Notes: generated from the letters alone by a model not told the origin. A DNA stretch of 64,000 nucleotides from Toxotes chatareus (GCA_016801885.1 JAFBJY010001458.1:20829-84828); one strand, 5' to 3'; shown: positions 10,931-22,958, numbered from the stretch's first letter. Translations and numbers: made by a program.

Positions 10931-11975
10931 CCATAAATAAGTAAGTATGTGCAATGTATCGCTGCAGCTTGTTCAACTCTGTGACAGCAGCAGGAACAAA
11001 GCTGTTCTTATATCACTGGGTTTAACATCTTGGGACGATAAACCTCCGCCCGGAGGGAAGAAGCTGAAAGTGGCAGTGCAAAGGGTGGAGTCATCATTTA
11101 AAATGGAGGTAGCTGTCCTCTGTACCTGTCTGCTGTACAGGGACGCTGGACTTGGCTGGGACTCACCAAGCAGGCGACTAGACCACTTAACTATTTGGTC
11201 TGAGGACTTCCTCTGTTTTAAAGTTGTCTGACTGAACCATGACACTAAAGAAAATGATAAAATGGATTCTATAAAAGAGAGAGAACATGCTCATTATGGT
11301 TCAGTTAATGTGAAAATGTGCAAGTTTCCTTAAACAGTGTAAACGTTGCTGAGCCTTTTTACAAACCACTTCACAATTTTCTTCAAAAGTCAATTTGCTG
11401 TCAATGATAGATATTTGTAAGACTGCACATACTCAGTGGTCTGACCTTTAATTAAAGCGACTTGCGGCGGTCTGTGGGGTTTCCTCCTAAAATCAATGAG
11501 CATATCTTTGGTTGTTGTAGCATTTAGCTGCAGGTAGGATTCCTCACACCACTGAACTAAATCATCAATGACTGGTCCATGGCTGCTCTCACCGTCCTGG
11601 AGGAGACTAACAATAGCACTTTATGATGCTTCTGCTGTCATGTCTGCTCTGACACATGTTTGTGTATAAAATGAACAATAGTGGTGACAACACACCCTTG
11701 AGGAGAAACAGTGGAAGAACACCTTTGGTCAGACAATGTACTGTTGACCCTCACTCTCTGTGCCCTGTTGGTTAAAACATCCAGAATCCAACCCACCAGA
11801 TTATTATTTTAATCAAACTGTTGTAGAAGTCTTTCAATCCAGTGCATGTTCAGTTTGCTGACTTACAACCATCTAAAAAGACACGAGAACTGTGCTCTGT
11901 GCTCTGAAGGTCTGCAGTAGTTTTCATGCTTGCCCAGGCTGAACCAAGTTTGTTTGCTGACATCAATGACTGGTC
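10930..11975 (-). mobile_element. Decayed LINE reverse transcriptase 3' half
   Basis: The minus strand gives reverse-transcriptase remnants: PQGCV about 11690-11705, then text resembling DDLVQWCEESYLQLN and DMLIDFRRKPHRPPQ (about 11480-11600), then a 3' untranslated part (10930-11250). Frames are broken. The 3' part recurs at 62020-62240 upstream of gene 2, so it was present before the block duplication. Confidence 0.65.
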
Positions 11976-12500
11976 CATGGTTTGTTCTTAGGAAATATTT
12001 AAACACGCTTACAGGGAATGATCATATCATTGCAAAAGACCATGTATGAGAATGTTATGTCCACCAATGAGTCCAAATCAAACGCCGGCCTCACACTCAT
12101 AAATGGCCATTTTTCAGAGCTTGATGAGTGAGTAGGATTGTTCTGAATGTTTAATTGCTAAATGTTAAGTGTTTAATTGTTAAGAAGTTCTAGCATATAA
12201 ACCATTTTATGGTTAAATGTTTTAATACATACTAAGATGTACTGTGCTGTGCACTTAAGGGTTGAAGCTGAAATCACTTCTGTTATGTCAAATGCTGAAG
12301 TCAGAGGCCCATACATAGTCTTTTGCAAGAAACCATGATTTACCAAATCAGTCAAAGCAGAATTAGAAAGCAGAACTGGAAAACAAGATGTCAGCAAACA
12401 AACTTGGTTCAGTCTGGGCAAGCATGAAAACTACTGCAGGCTTTCAGAGCACAGAGCTCAGTGCTTGTGTCTTTTTAGATGGTTGTAAGTCAGACAAAGA
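11860..12500. repeat. Imperfect inverted repeat from a rearranged LINE
   Basis: The arm at about 11860-12050 is matched in reverse complement by about 12310-12500; for example TTCATGCTTGCCCAG at 11925 against CTGGGCAAGCATGAA at 12415. Roughly 260 bases separate the arms. The next piece (12600-12690) is also inverted relative to 62285-62375 near gene 2. Confidence 0.7.
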
Positions 12501-12966
12501 GCTGGATAATGCTCTGAATTGTTTTTATTGTTGTTTTGATTCCTTTGATTTTAGCACAGAAACTCAGCAACTGAAATATAAACTTAAAGACCAGTCGCGG
12601 TGACTTCAATTTGAATGAAAACTTTAGAGAAACTGGTCAGATCTGAGGTCCTGAAGGAAACTGAACATGCACTGAGCTGTGGAACTCTGCAACTCCTCCA
12701 GAGGTGCCATGCACTGCAAATGATTTAGTTCTTACCAAGATTTTTAAAAAAAAATTAAAAAAAAGCTTAGATTTAGAAGTGTTAGATAATTTATATTTTT
12801 ATTTAGTTAATTTCTTATTTTAGATCAAGCAGAATCTTATCTTTCTTGTCTCAAAAAGGTTTGTGGTTTGTTGTTGGGAAATATTTAAACACGCTTACAG
12901 GGAATGATCATATCCATGCAAAAGACCATGTACGAGCATGTTATGTCCACCAATGAGTCCAAATCA
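11981..12966 (+). repeat. Direct repeat pair of about 100 bases
   Basis: Bases 11981-12080 and 12866-12966 share AAATATTTAAACACGCTTAC and most of the following ~80 bases. A third, inverted piece of the same text lies near 12310-12335. Confidence 0.7.
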
Positions 12967-13849
12967 TCCCCACAGAACTGTGTGAAAACATCCCAGTCTG
13001 TGCAGTTAAAACATCCCTGGAGACAGAGCATCGACTCATCTGTCCAGACCTTTATGTCCCTGATCTTTTCTTCTCCCTCTTTAAAACAGTTTTATATGTG
13101 GGCAGCAAGTGCACACAGCTGTGATCAGAGGAGCCCAAAGGAGGGAGAGGAAGAGATTTATAGACCCCCTGTATCAACCCATGGCACAGGTCCGGTGTCT
13201 TTTCCCACCTGGTTGGACAGGAGACATACTGGTAAAAGTTTTGAAGTGTCTTATTCAGACTTACGTGGTTTAAATCCTTTCATATCTTTCACACACGATT
13301 CAGAGACGAGCATTTCCATTCACTGACACACAGATTGAGTGACTGAGATCCACTGATTTTATCTGACAATCTGTTTGTCTGCAGTGTTTCTGTAGAAAAT
13401 GACTTGATGAAACAAGCTGCAGGTGATTATTCCACACAAAACAACTGAGACTCAGTTCATTTCTCCTCAATATTATTCCAGGGGCCCTTCTAGTTGGGGC
13501 TCCTGGCACTTTCAGCCTTTTCTAATAGTAAAGTCTGAGATATGAAGCAGCAACAACAAACCAAAACCAAACCAAACAGCAGAGACACAGATAGACATCA
13601 ATAAAAACAGCAAATATGTCCTGACAGACAGTTTTTCTGTTTGTACTGTGACCAGCCACAGAGATATAATCACCTATCAGAGCTGCTGAGATGCTTTATT
13701 GTGACAGTATTTATGGATTTGGGTCTTTATCATCTAATTCATCAGGTAGAGTTTGTCCTGATAGGACCAGGAGGCCTCTGACTCTGTGGATGGAGTGTTA
13801 ACTGTCTCTCTGAAAAACCCTGTCAGTCCCTCTGAGCTCAGTCCCGTAG
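12967..13849. other. No gene recognised
   Basis: An ORF of 140 codons at 12904-13326 begins inside the direct repeat and resembles no family I know. The rest is unremarkable. Confidence 0.4.
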
Positions 13850-14350
13850 AGTTCATCTAATGACAGAGAAAGTCAGAGCTGTTCTCCAGCCGCTGTCCGG
13901 CCGAGCTCAGACCGCATTTAGCGGCTCAGACTGCGGGAGAGCAGCGGCTCAGGTCCGCCTCCTCCACAGGCTGATTCAGGCAGGAAAAGCTGCCTTCAGT
14001 CAGCAGTAAGTGGAGCCACAGACTAACAAAGGCTCCGTGTTCAGCTACTGACCATCAGCTCACTCTGCTTCTACTCTGACTCCACCGCTTCTACTGCAAA
14101 TGTCCACACAACATAGCGGATAATCACGGTCCTCCTCCTGCCTCATCCCGACTTTACAGTGACAACTCAGAGTGTACACAACTAAAGTATAAAGAAAACC
14201 ACAACAACTCCAAAAAACTCGAACATCAGATAATTCAGGTAACTACAGGAAATGCTGACGAGTAAAACATTAAAAGTGAAATTTACCTTCAGACAGAAAA
14301 TCATCTGCGCCTCAAACTTCGGTCAAAGTGAAAGTAAACTTTCAGAAACC
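13850..14350 (-). promoter_or_regulatory. GC-rich segment with an IRF-type element; possible NLR gene 1 promoter
   Basis: Bases 13885-13965 are unusually CpG-rich for this window. At 14324-14336 CAAAGTGAAAGT fits the IRF-binding consensus (GAAANNGAAA type), followed by AAACTTTCAGAAAC. It lies about 3.8 kb upstream of the gene 1 start codon. Assigning it to gene 1 is inference; no transcript start is visible. Confidence 0.3.
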
Positions 14351-14399
14351 GTGGGATACAGTGATGGGAATTCCGACTCTTTTAAGAGAGGCGGTTCTT

Positions 14400-14570
14400 A
14401 TGGTTCAGAATCAGAGTCAGAAAAACTTTATTAATCTCTAGCGAAATTCTTTGGTTATGGACAAACTCCCAATTGAAAATCAAGAAAAGAAGAACAATTG
14501 CACATTGAACTGTGTACACAGAGAATAGATGCATCTAAAATAAATAAGGTGAAAAATAAAATAAAAAATA
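14400..14570 (-). mobile_element. LINE 3' end fragment with CTGATT-type tail
   Basis: AGAATCAGAGTCAGAAAAAC at 14408 is the reverse complement of a TTTTCTGATTCTGATT-type tail, as at 42165-42181 at the end of the LINE there. Only the last ~150 bases are recognisable. Confidence 0.5.
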
Positions 14571-15483
14571 TAAAAAGAGCCGCTCTTCCCCTCCAAGTCG
14601 TTCCTCAGATTTTTATTTATTTATTCTGGCTGCTTAAATGAATTTATTACTAAAATAATGTAAAATTCTGTATGAAATGAATTACAAATGTAAAAACATT
14701 GTTTCAAAAGTTTATTGTTTACATGGCTTATTATACTCAACATTGAACAGAGTGCTAAAAAATAAATTTTAAGTGCAAAAACAAATCCTCATCTCAATTT
14801 GACAAAAAGATCCAATCTCTGATTGGATGTATAATATTTGTACATTTTTAACTATTTACAGTGAAACAACACAGAGAAGCTTAGAGACTCACACAAGAAA
14901 ATATAAATGAAAATGTGTAAATCAAAAATAAAAATCAGCATCCAGGTAACAGTTTTAGCTCGTCTTTAGTGAAGATTGACATTAAGAAAAACAAATGCCT
15001 CAGATTTGAGAGGTTGATCCTGTGTGTGCTGTGTCTGTAACTCCCCCCCCTCCCCCCTCCTGCTCTGTGTGGACACACAGACACCACCACACAAAATGTA
15101 GCTGACCAATCACTTGCAGCTTGAACACAAAAAAAAAAAAAACAAAGCAGCTCCGGCTCCCAGGCAGAAGTCGGCTCGGATCGTTCACTTCAAAGATTCT
15201 GCTCTAAGAGCTGTTTCATTCACCACCGACACATCACTGCTTACTAACACTCACCTTCTTAAGAGCGCTGTGTCATGTCTCTTGTCTACTGATGTCAAAG
15301 TAGATGAGGACTGCATCAGTGTCAGTGTAGGACACAGGTTGTCATAGCTTCTTCAATTAACCCTTGTGTGGTGTTCATATTTTTGTTCCTCATGTTACAA
15401 ATGAAACAAGGTTTTTCAGAACAACTCTTGATTTTTCTCAGGGGCTCCTCCGTCAGGTTTACCTGTGTAGACTTGTAAGTTCA
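14571..15483. other. No gene; AT-rich sequence with a C-run and an A-run
   Basis: It contains a pyrimidine tract near 15043-15060 and an A-tract near 15130-15142. No coding evidence was found. Confidence 0.5.
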
Positions 15484-15560
15484 GCCACTTGGTTAGCTCA
15501 GTTGGTAGAGCACGAGACTCAATCTCTCAGGGTCGTGGGTTTGAACCCCACTCCGAGCGG
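15484..15560 (+). repeat. tRNA-Lys-like sequence (SINE head or tRNA pseudogene)
   Basis: The A box TTAGCTCAGTTGGTAGAGCA, a GAGACTC...CAGGGTCGTGGG anticodon/variable region and the B box GGGTTTGAACCCC follow vertebrate tRNA-Lys(CUU) closely. The anticodon loop is altered (CTCAATC), and the two ends do not pair into an acceptor stem. It is therefore a derived sequence, not a working tRNA. Repeats follow immediately downstream. Confidence 0.65.
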
Positions 15561-15654
15561 CCTCCCATGGGCCCACCACCCGTGGGAGGTGCCATAGGAC
15601 TTTGATGCATTGTGGAAGTCACCCCTACGACGTGGGCCTGGACCCAGGCAGATG

Positions 15655-15770
15655 ATGACATGACAGTTCCAAGCATATGAGGAAGTGGCATCACATGACT
15701 TGTAAGTTCCAAGCATATGAGGAAGTGGCATCAAATGACTTGTAAGTTCCAAGCATATGAGGACACCATA
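15655..15770 (+). repeat. Short tandem repeat, unit about 40 bases
   Basis: About three copies of a unit containing AGTTCCAAGCATATGAGGA, two of them followed by AGTGGCATCA. They lie right behind the tRNA-Lys-like head and may be the tail of the same SINE-like element. Confidence 0.7.
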
Positions 15771-15925
15771 AACTAAGCAGTGGCCCCTAAATAGCTGCTC
15801 ATCAATGGTGACATTAAGCCAGGGGGAGGCAGTGCACCCACTTGTCCCACACTGTCCTGATGGCAGCTAGCTTGGGCAGACACACAAAACCCAAGCACAC
15901 ACTAACAGGCCCAGAGTTTGAACCG

Positions 15926-15996
15926 GATACAAGAGGCTGAAATGAGTTTCCACCGCAGGTTGGCTGGGCGCTCCCTTAGGGTGAGGGGCTCGGTTT
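15926..15996 (+). mobile_element. Short LINE fragment, second copy at 19950
   Basis: ATACAAGAGGCTGAAATGAG and the following ~50 bases match 19950-20015 almost perfectly. There the sequence belongs to a LINE reverse-transcriptase C-terminus. Confidence 0.6.
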
Positions 15997-15999
15997 GAA

Positions 16000-16619
16000 A
16001 AATCATTTTTCATTCTTCTTTTGATAAAAAATGAAAATGGTCCCATAGACCTGATCACCGTAAAGAAACATCTACAGGTCAGCTGATTTACTTTATATAA
16101 ACATTGTTTCTTAGTGTAATCGAGGTGGCGTTCAGAGAAGTGACTGTAAAGTTGATTGTGAGAGGATTTTCCTCATTCATTAGCACTTCAACAGACTCAA
16201 ACATTACTGTGATGTATGTGACAACGTGGTAAAATCAGTCAGGGATAACTGAACAGGATGCTGTGTCACACTCTAACCTCCACTCCTGTGTCTGCTACAG
16301 TGGTGCTGGATTAACAAAGTCATTAGGATTCATCCTGCTGGGAAGGAAAATGTCTTCACCAAATTCTGTGACAATACATTGAGTAGATGTGAAGATATTT
16401 GACTGGACAAACAAAACATTTGACCTACTAATGGCAGAGAAAACAGCAGAGTCATCAGGATTGATCCTCTAGAGACGATGAAAGAACAAACTTTGATGGA
16501 AATCCATCAGTTTAGCTATTTCATTCTGACTGACAAAGCAAGCAACACTGCCAACCCTCCAGCCTCACTGCCAGTGTTAATACCAACCACAGAAGAAGAG
16601 ATATATCACACCTACACCA
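16000..16619. other. No gene recognised
   Basis: Intergenic sequence without ORFs of note or repeats I can name. Confidence 0.5.
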
Positions 16620-16830
16620 CTATGAGCACAGCTGCACCCACACACACCTGAGGAACAATGAGCCACAGTGAGGACCAAAGGGAAGTGGCTGCCACATGTA
16701 TTCACTGTATATGACCAGGGGCTGATTCATAGCACTGTCTCCTTTTATAAGCTTTGTCAACCAAAAAGGTTTTAAGCCTAATTTTAAAATTACAGAGGGT
16801 GCTGCTTCCTGAATCCTTATCTTCATATTC
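16620..16830 (-). mobile_element. L2-like LINE 3' coding fragment
   Basis: The stretch around 16765-16800 (complement of CAAAAAGGTTTTAAGCCTAA) matches 24840-24880 in the large L2. It covers the end of the reverse-transcriptase ORF. Confidence 0.55.
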
Positions 16831-16974
16831 ACTGCTTGTTAATTGTTTAGTTTACTCAGCTGTTCATTTATTTATAACTAAGTAGTGTGGCCCAATATAA
16901 ATAGTACAGGCATTGTAATGTTGTAGTTTCACCACAAGAGGGAGTTGGTGGTTTGGAGTCGCTCCTGGTCAGCT

Positions 16975-17062
16975 GACGTAAGATAAGATAAGATAAACCT
17001 TTAATTGTCCCACAATGGGGAAATTACACTGTTACAGCAGCAAAGAGCAGATGCAATAGGGT
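16975..17062 (-). mobile_element. LINE/SINE 3' tail with AGATA repeats
   Basis: AAGATAAGATAAGATAAACC followed by TTTAATTGTCCCACAATGGG is a common fish non-LTR 3' end, read here in reverse orientation. Confidence 0.5.
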
Positions 17063-17068
17063 ACAGGC

Positions 17069-17597
17069 TGTTATGACTGAACTAGGACTTGAACCCAAAT
17101 GCACGACTCGATGACAAAAGTACAAAGAAAACGATTTTATTCACAAAGTAACAACTGAAAATCACTCTAGGAGGTAACGAAGTAACAACTGAAAATCACT
17201 CATTTGAGGAGAAAAGGCAAATGTGCTAAACAAAGTAACAAAGAAAATCTAACAACAAGAACAGAGGTTATGATTAGGAAAAAGTAACAACAGAAAAATA
17301 TGACCTGACTTGGCAAGGGAAACATGTACAAAGGCTGGATGTCTGACAACATGACAAGACAAACTGGCACAGGACATGGGGAGACGCAGACTATATATAC
17401 ACACAACAGGTAAGGGGACACAGGTGGAAACAATTAGGGCGGGGAAACAATTACAACGGTGGGAAACAAGACAAAGACAGGAAGTAGAACTAGACAAGAT
17501 ACATTAGGGCAGCGATTTCAAAATAAAGCAAGAAGCCACAAGACAATATAGACACCAGAAAAAAACATAACTTGACATAAATTTACAGACTATGACA
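17069..17597 (-). mobile_element. Second solo LTR with 5-bp target-site duplication
   Basis: The 529-base element runs from TGTTATGAC to ACTATGACA and is flanked by CAGGC at 17064-17068 and 17598-17602. It shares the GACGCAGACTATATATACAC segment, the CAGGTAAGGGG segment and its general layout with the LTR at 6102-6759, but is shorter and more diverged. Confidence 0.8.
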
Positions 17598-17602
17598 CAG
17601 GC

Positions 17603-19785
17603 ACTCAGAATATACAGGCAAAAGAACTCAAAATATACAGATAATATACACAGATAATGCAGATAAAAAGAATATAAAGACTCCAAGAAAAATAATAATA
17701 AATACTATAAACAGTATGTTTGAGCAGTATGGGATAAAAAAAAAGGCTGCACATATAGCACCAATTTAAGTCCAGATAAGTCCAGACGTCGACATGTGAT
17801 TGTGTTGCTCCAATGATCCATAGACGGGAGCGCATCATTGATAATGCTGCTGTGTGTCCTTTTTACAGTTTGATTAAAGCAACATACAACTACCCAGCGC
17901 TCTGTGGTTTCTTCAAGAGTGCTACAGATATATTAATGCATATATTAGTAATATATTGACCCAATGTAAACACTTTGTATTGACTTATTCTTTATAAGCA
18001 AGACTTTGAAATCATTTCAGGTCAGTTTAAGCTTTAATAACATTGCTGGAGCAGAACCTGACACATGGTTAATATTATTAAAGTCAGTCAACAAATGAAT
18101 CGTCATCTGTCGCTGAGTTGAAAGGAGAGAGGACGAGTGAAAATCCCGATATAAACAGCACGAAAACTTAGTGAAGCAAGTTTCCAGACAGAATTCTTAA
18201 CATGTGCTTTGCCATGTTTCTCTTTACCTTGCTCTGACTGACAGGCCTCATGTTGGACCTGTGTGATGAACAAATGTCATGTAAACTGTCTTTTACATGA
18301 CTGTTAGCTGATGTTACTTCAGTAAAAGTCTGTAGCATTGTCAGCAAAATGTTCTTTAACTATCAAAGTAAAAGTAGGCAATGTGAAGGCAGCATTTAAA
18401 TATTTTATTCAGCTGCATAGAACTATTTTTACTCATTTTATAAACTGCACTGTTTTGAATAAATACTAATAGTTTGTCTGTTTGTATAAACCTTCATTTA
18501 CTTGTAAAATACATATCAAAAGTCCTGGTGACTCAAACGTCTTCACAACAACAGTTAGCTGTTGAAAATGTCTTCATGTGTGCACAAATGTGTTATATGA
18601 AAAATATCTTCATTTATTTATGGATTTTATTCTGAACACTGGGACACTATGTTGTTGAAACTAACAGAGAGAAGTCACATCCATCCCAGAATGAGTTTAG
18701 ATCCCAGTGCTTCCACTTTGACTTCCTAGTATCATGTTGTTGAACGCGACAGACATCACTCACCTGTACTGATGATATGCATCAGTGTTGGAAAGAAAGA
18801 GCTGCAGGTTAATGTGATAGAAATACATGTTTTTCTGTATGGTCCACTCATTATTTGCATCTGTCACTGTAGCTTTTTTAGACCCATGGTGATAACTGAC
18901 TTTTGTATGAATAAATCCTAAATAATCAGCTTATGTTTTTATTGTCCTTGTTTCAGATCAGTGAGGCACTAAAGAGTGACTTCCAGGTGTTGGCTTTTAA
19001 CTCTGAGGAAGCAAAAATGAAGGTTTACAAGAAAAGATGAGAGAGAACGACTGAAACAGTAAAACAGAGTGGGTATGAACAAGTCTCTCGAACTAATAGA
19101 ACTATTTTCAATCATTTGAACCCACTGAGATTTAAAATCCCTTCTTTTTTTTTTTAGCAAGCAGAGCAATAAAGTGAACAGTACATGATGGTACTCATCA
19201 TTCACATTAATAGGATGAAAGGTGACAAATAAAAAAAATCAGACTGTGCTGTATTAAAAATGAGCCTTGTGGTTCATATAGTACAAGAAAAAGAGACAAA
19301 CTGTCCACTGTGTGAAATGACTCATAAACAAATGTATTGCATCCACACTCCCTGTTCTACTGGAAACTTTCAAGGCTGAACTGCCAACCAGGCCAAGCAG
19401 GCTGCCCTATAGGTCCTCAGACCCTGAAACCCCCTTGTTTTGAAATGTGTGTCTCAGTTTTATAAATATCAAATGAAATGATGAGAGAGAGCCTCTCTAT
19501 CATCTCTCTCTTTTTTGTAATGATCTTAAACTAACACACATCAAACCTGGGGCTTTGTAGTTTTCCATCATAAAATCACTAGTTGGTGTAGGACATATAG
19601 AGTGAGGTAAAGAGGACTCAGGTGGGGCCACACATCATTTTTTGCCCCCACTGCCCAGAGAGACTTTATCCAGCCATCTCCCTTGATCTTCTTTGCAGGA
19701 TAAACTTACCAGGAACATCTCAGCCTCAGGTATTTAGTTTATTAGTCAGTTACAGTCAGGGAAGGATGTAACATGAGACTGAGGT
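17603..19785. other. No confident gene; one exon-like segment
   Basis: Mostly AT-rich intergenic sequence. At 18957-19040 a good acceptor (CTTGTTTCAG) precedes a 28-codon frame, ISEALKSDFQVLAFNSEEAK then MKVYKKR and stop. It could be a relic terminal exon or chance; no partner exon was found. Confidence 0.35.
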
Positions 19786-19789
19786 GTAT

Positions 19790-20065
19790 CGTGCAGCTTC
19801 CTGCAGTAATATGGCCGATGTACCGGTCCGTCCTGGTAAATAAGGAGCTGAGCCGAAAGGCTAAGCTCTCGATTACCGGTCACTCTACGTTCCTACTCTC
19901 ACCTGTGGTCATGAGCTTTGGGTCATGACTGGAAGGACAAGATCTTGGATACAAGAGGCTGAAATGAGTTTCCACCGCAGGTTGGCTGGGCGCTCCCTTA
20001 GGGTGAGGGGCTCGGTCATCAGGGAGGAGCTCGGAGTACAGCCACTGCTCCTCCACATCGAGAGT
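19790..20065 (+). mobile_element. LINE reverse-transcriptase C-terminal fragment
   Basis: The plus strand encodes text such as LYVPTLTCGHELWVMTGRTR, AEMSFHRRLAG and SVIREELGVQPLLLHIE. This is a widespread fish LINE C-terminus with TYGHELWV-type motifs. Both ends are truncated and internal stops are present. Confidence 0.65.
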
Positions 20066-20329
20066 TCAATGGGATGTGTTTGTTGTGTTGTTTATTTATG
20101 CTGATTGTATCTGTGAGATTTTCATACTGTCAACTTAGGTTTCCCTTTTTGGGTTCAAAGCATTATGGTTTCTGTTAAAGGAAAAGTGCCTATTGTTCTA
20201 GTTTGTCTTTTAAACGTCAAATGTTCAAAAACATTCACAGGCTTTAATGTAAATTGAAATCATTTGTGGTTGTTGCTTTGGATCCTCCTAAATGATGGAG
20301 CATAAAATCCACAGTCCAGCAGCATAACT

Positions 20330-20640
20330 AGTGGCTCATTCAGGAAAGCCTTACTCAGCTCTGACTATAAGGTTCATCAAAAGGGAAAGTTTGAAGCCTC
20401 CTCTTAAACATGGAGAGGCGTCTGCCTCCAAGACCCAAACTAGTAGATGGTTCCACAGTAGAGGAGCCTGATATCTGAGGGCTCTGCCTCCCATTCTCTC
20501 TATTGGAGACTTTAGGAACCACAAGTAAACCTGCATTCTGGGAACACAATGTTCCAGGGTAGTAGGGGATGGCTGCACTGCTGCTGTGACCTGGCTTGGT
20601 AACACAGCCGGCCATTGCCAACTCTTAACATTCTCCTCTC
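20330..20640 (-). mobile_element. L2-like LINE reverse-transcriptase C-terminal fragment
   Basis: The minus strand reads NAGLLVVPKVSNRENGRQSP, matching the large L2 at 24820-25015 (NAGLLMVPKISKSRMGGRAF), with a frameshift between halves. Confidence 0.7.
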
Positions 20641-22956
20641 CTTAGCTGTGTCTTCAGTAGCTAAACTTGTGTATCTATGCTGAAGATTAGAGAGAAAGCT
20701 CTGTTCTAAAACGTCTCTCTGTTTTCAGCTCTCAGGACTTTTGCAGTTTCTACCTCAGTCTCTACAGTTTGGAGTTTAGTCTCACTCCTGTGCTCTTGTT
20801 TGTACTTTGGGATATCAGCCTTATGTCACTGTTTACTGATCAGTTACAGCCATATCAGAGCTGTGTTATGTACCTGATAATGCAAACCAAACATTTCCTG
20901 CTTAACTGGGAAAAGATTTTGTTTGACAAAATCCTTTCAGCAATGTTTTTCCTCAGCTGAGAGATTGGAGGTGTGGACAGTAACTCGTTTGTGTCTCTTG
21001 ATGTCTCACACTGAAATATTTCTTCAGGATGTTGTAATCTCTGGTTATTAGTCAGTCACTTAGTTTTATAGCCAGTTTATCACTCTTCAGTTTAAATGCT
21101 TCTTTTTGTGACAGTTGAATGTAATTTGATTTTAATTCCATTTTATTCCATTTATATCAATAACCTCAAATGTCATTTCCTAATCTGTTCCAGTGTTTTT
21201 GTTTCCAGCAGCATCAGTGTGGTTGTAGTGTTTTCACCTTGTGAGTCTTTGTGTTTATGTGTGTGTCATGATGGGAAAAAGTGGTCCTGGAAACACCCAC
21301 TGCAGCAGGATCTACCACACAGTCTGTCTGTCTGTGTCTGTCTGTGTGTGGACAGACTTTGTCAACACAATAGTGTCACAACCGTCCAAGATACAGTCAC
21401 AAAATGTTACAGGTGTGTAGCTGAGATCCAAACGAAGGCCGAGTTGGAAAATGGGTGTGGTCCAACAAGGGCATCAGAAGTCCTGGTTACTTCTGTAATA
21501 TTGAAGTCATGAGCTAGTACTCATGGGTCTGAATACAGTGATAGGTGTCGAGGCTGCTGTGATCCTATGGAAGATGGTCTCTAGTTTGTTTAGAAAGTGA
21601 CTGAGGATTGATTTTTTGAACTTTGATAGATAAAATCTCAGTGAGACCTTTGATGAGAGCTCTGTTTGTGCAGATTGTGCATATTTATATCTTAAACCAC
21701 TGGATTTTTAACAATCACTTTGTCGACTGAAAACAGTTTGTGAAGCTCAAGATGATCAGCATTCAACAGTCTGCAATTCTCTTCCAGTGTTTTCAAATGG
21801 GCAGCAGGTGTATTCAGTTCATTCTTCCTTCTCTCTTTTTTATCCCTTTTAAACAGTAAAGGAGAATAAGAGCAATTAAGTTTAGTTTCTTCTTGTTTTG
21901 TAAGTGTGATTTTTGCCTGTTTATGAGCCAAATGGATTTTGTTTTTAGACTCGGTGTTAGGAAGATTTAATGGCTTTAATTTGAACTTCAGTGATGTGAT
22001 TTGTTGCTGTAAACTGCAAAGACACAGTTGAAACATACTATAGTCTTTCTGGGCAGTGGTGACAGAAATGATGGATGAATGACTTTTACTGAAATGATCT
22101 GTAGTACAATCCTCAGTGAAGTTACTCAGGTTGGAAACAGCTGGAATATTTGTCAAGTCTCAGTCTATGATGAACCTGTCAAACAGCCTGCAAACCTGTG
22201 CAAACTCTTCACTTTATAGAAATTCATTTTCCTTTGTCACTGTCTTGTCATTTTCTGGCTTCATGTTGATTTGAGATTAGTTCAAATTCAAATAGTTGAC
22301 TGTCCTCTGATCCCCACTGGTGGTGTTACTGTCTTATATCAACTCCTCCAGTGTTCAGTTACTCTTTGAATGTTTTACAGCATAAGGATGAAATAGTCAC
22401 ATTATCATCCTTTATTAAAATCATTGGTTCAGCTGTTAAATTTGACATGTTCTCTGTTAATCATCATGTCACAGTTCTCTGTTCCTTCAGAGGAAAGTCT
22501 GGTCTTATCCTGATAATTCTCTGTTTGTCTGACCCTTGACAGACAGTTTTCTTTATGTGGAAGCTGCAGAAAATGAAGTGTTTAAATTCAGATTGTGACA
22601 TTAATCTGTTTCTCTTCTCCACATTAATGTTCATATGTGTGTAGGACACAGCAAACAACAGCAAACCTCATCCAGACATATTTTATTGTGTACTCTACCA
22701 TCCAGCATCTTTATTTGACTCTTTTTTATCATGTCCAGAGTTTCATTGGCTTTGATCTGAAACTCTGCTGATGTTTCTGAACAATGATGAAGACAGAAAT
22801 TTATACAAAGACTGAAGTGACTCTAGTGACACAGTTACAATGATGAGCTCAAAGGAACTTGAATAGAAAATCAAACATCACTTTGAAGTGATACTTAACA
22901 AATAGATGAGTCTGTTTTACAGGTTAAATTATTTTGTCTTAAGTGTTTCCCAGTTC
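20641..22956. other. No recognised gene; one unassigned 154-codon ORF
   Basis: The minus-strand ORF 21692-22156 is lysine- and leucine-rich with possible coiled-coil character (LQQQITSLKFKLK). I recognise no family, splice context or repeat match. The rest is AT-rich. Confidence 0.35.
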
Positions 22957-22958
22957 TT

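Noticed and set aside
15484..15560. Functional tRNA gene
   Set aside because: The ends do not form an acceptor stem and the anticodon loop is altered, so only a derived sequence is supported.
15655..15770. CRISPR-like array
   Set aside because: Three near-contiguous copies of a tandem repeat without unique spacers, in a vertebrate genome.
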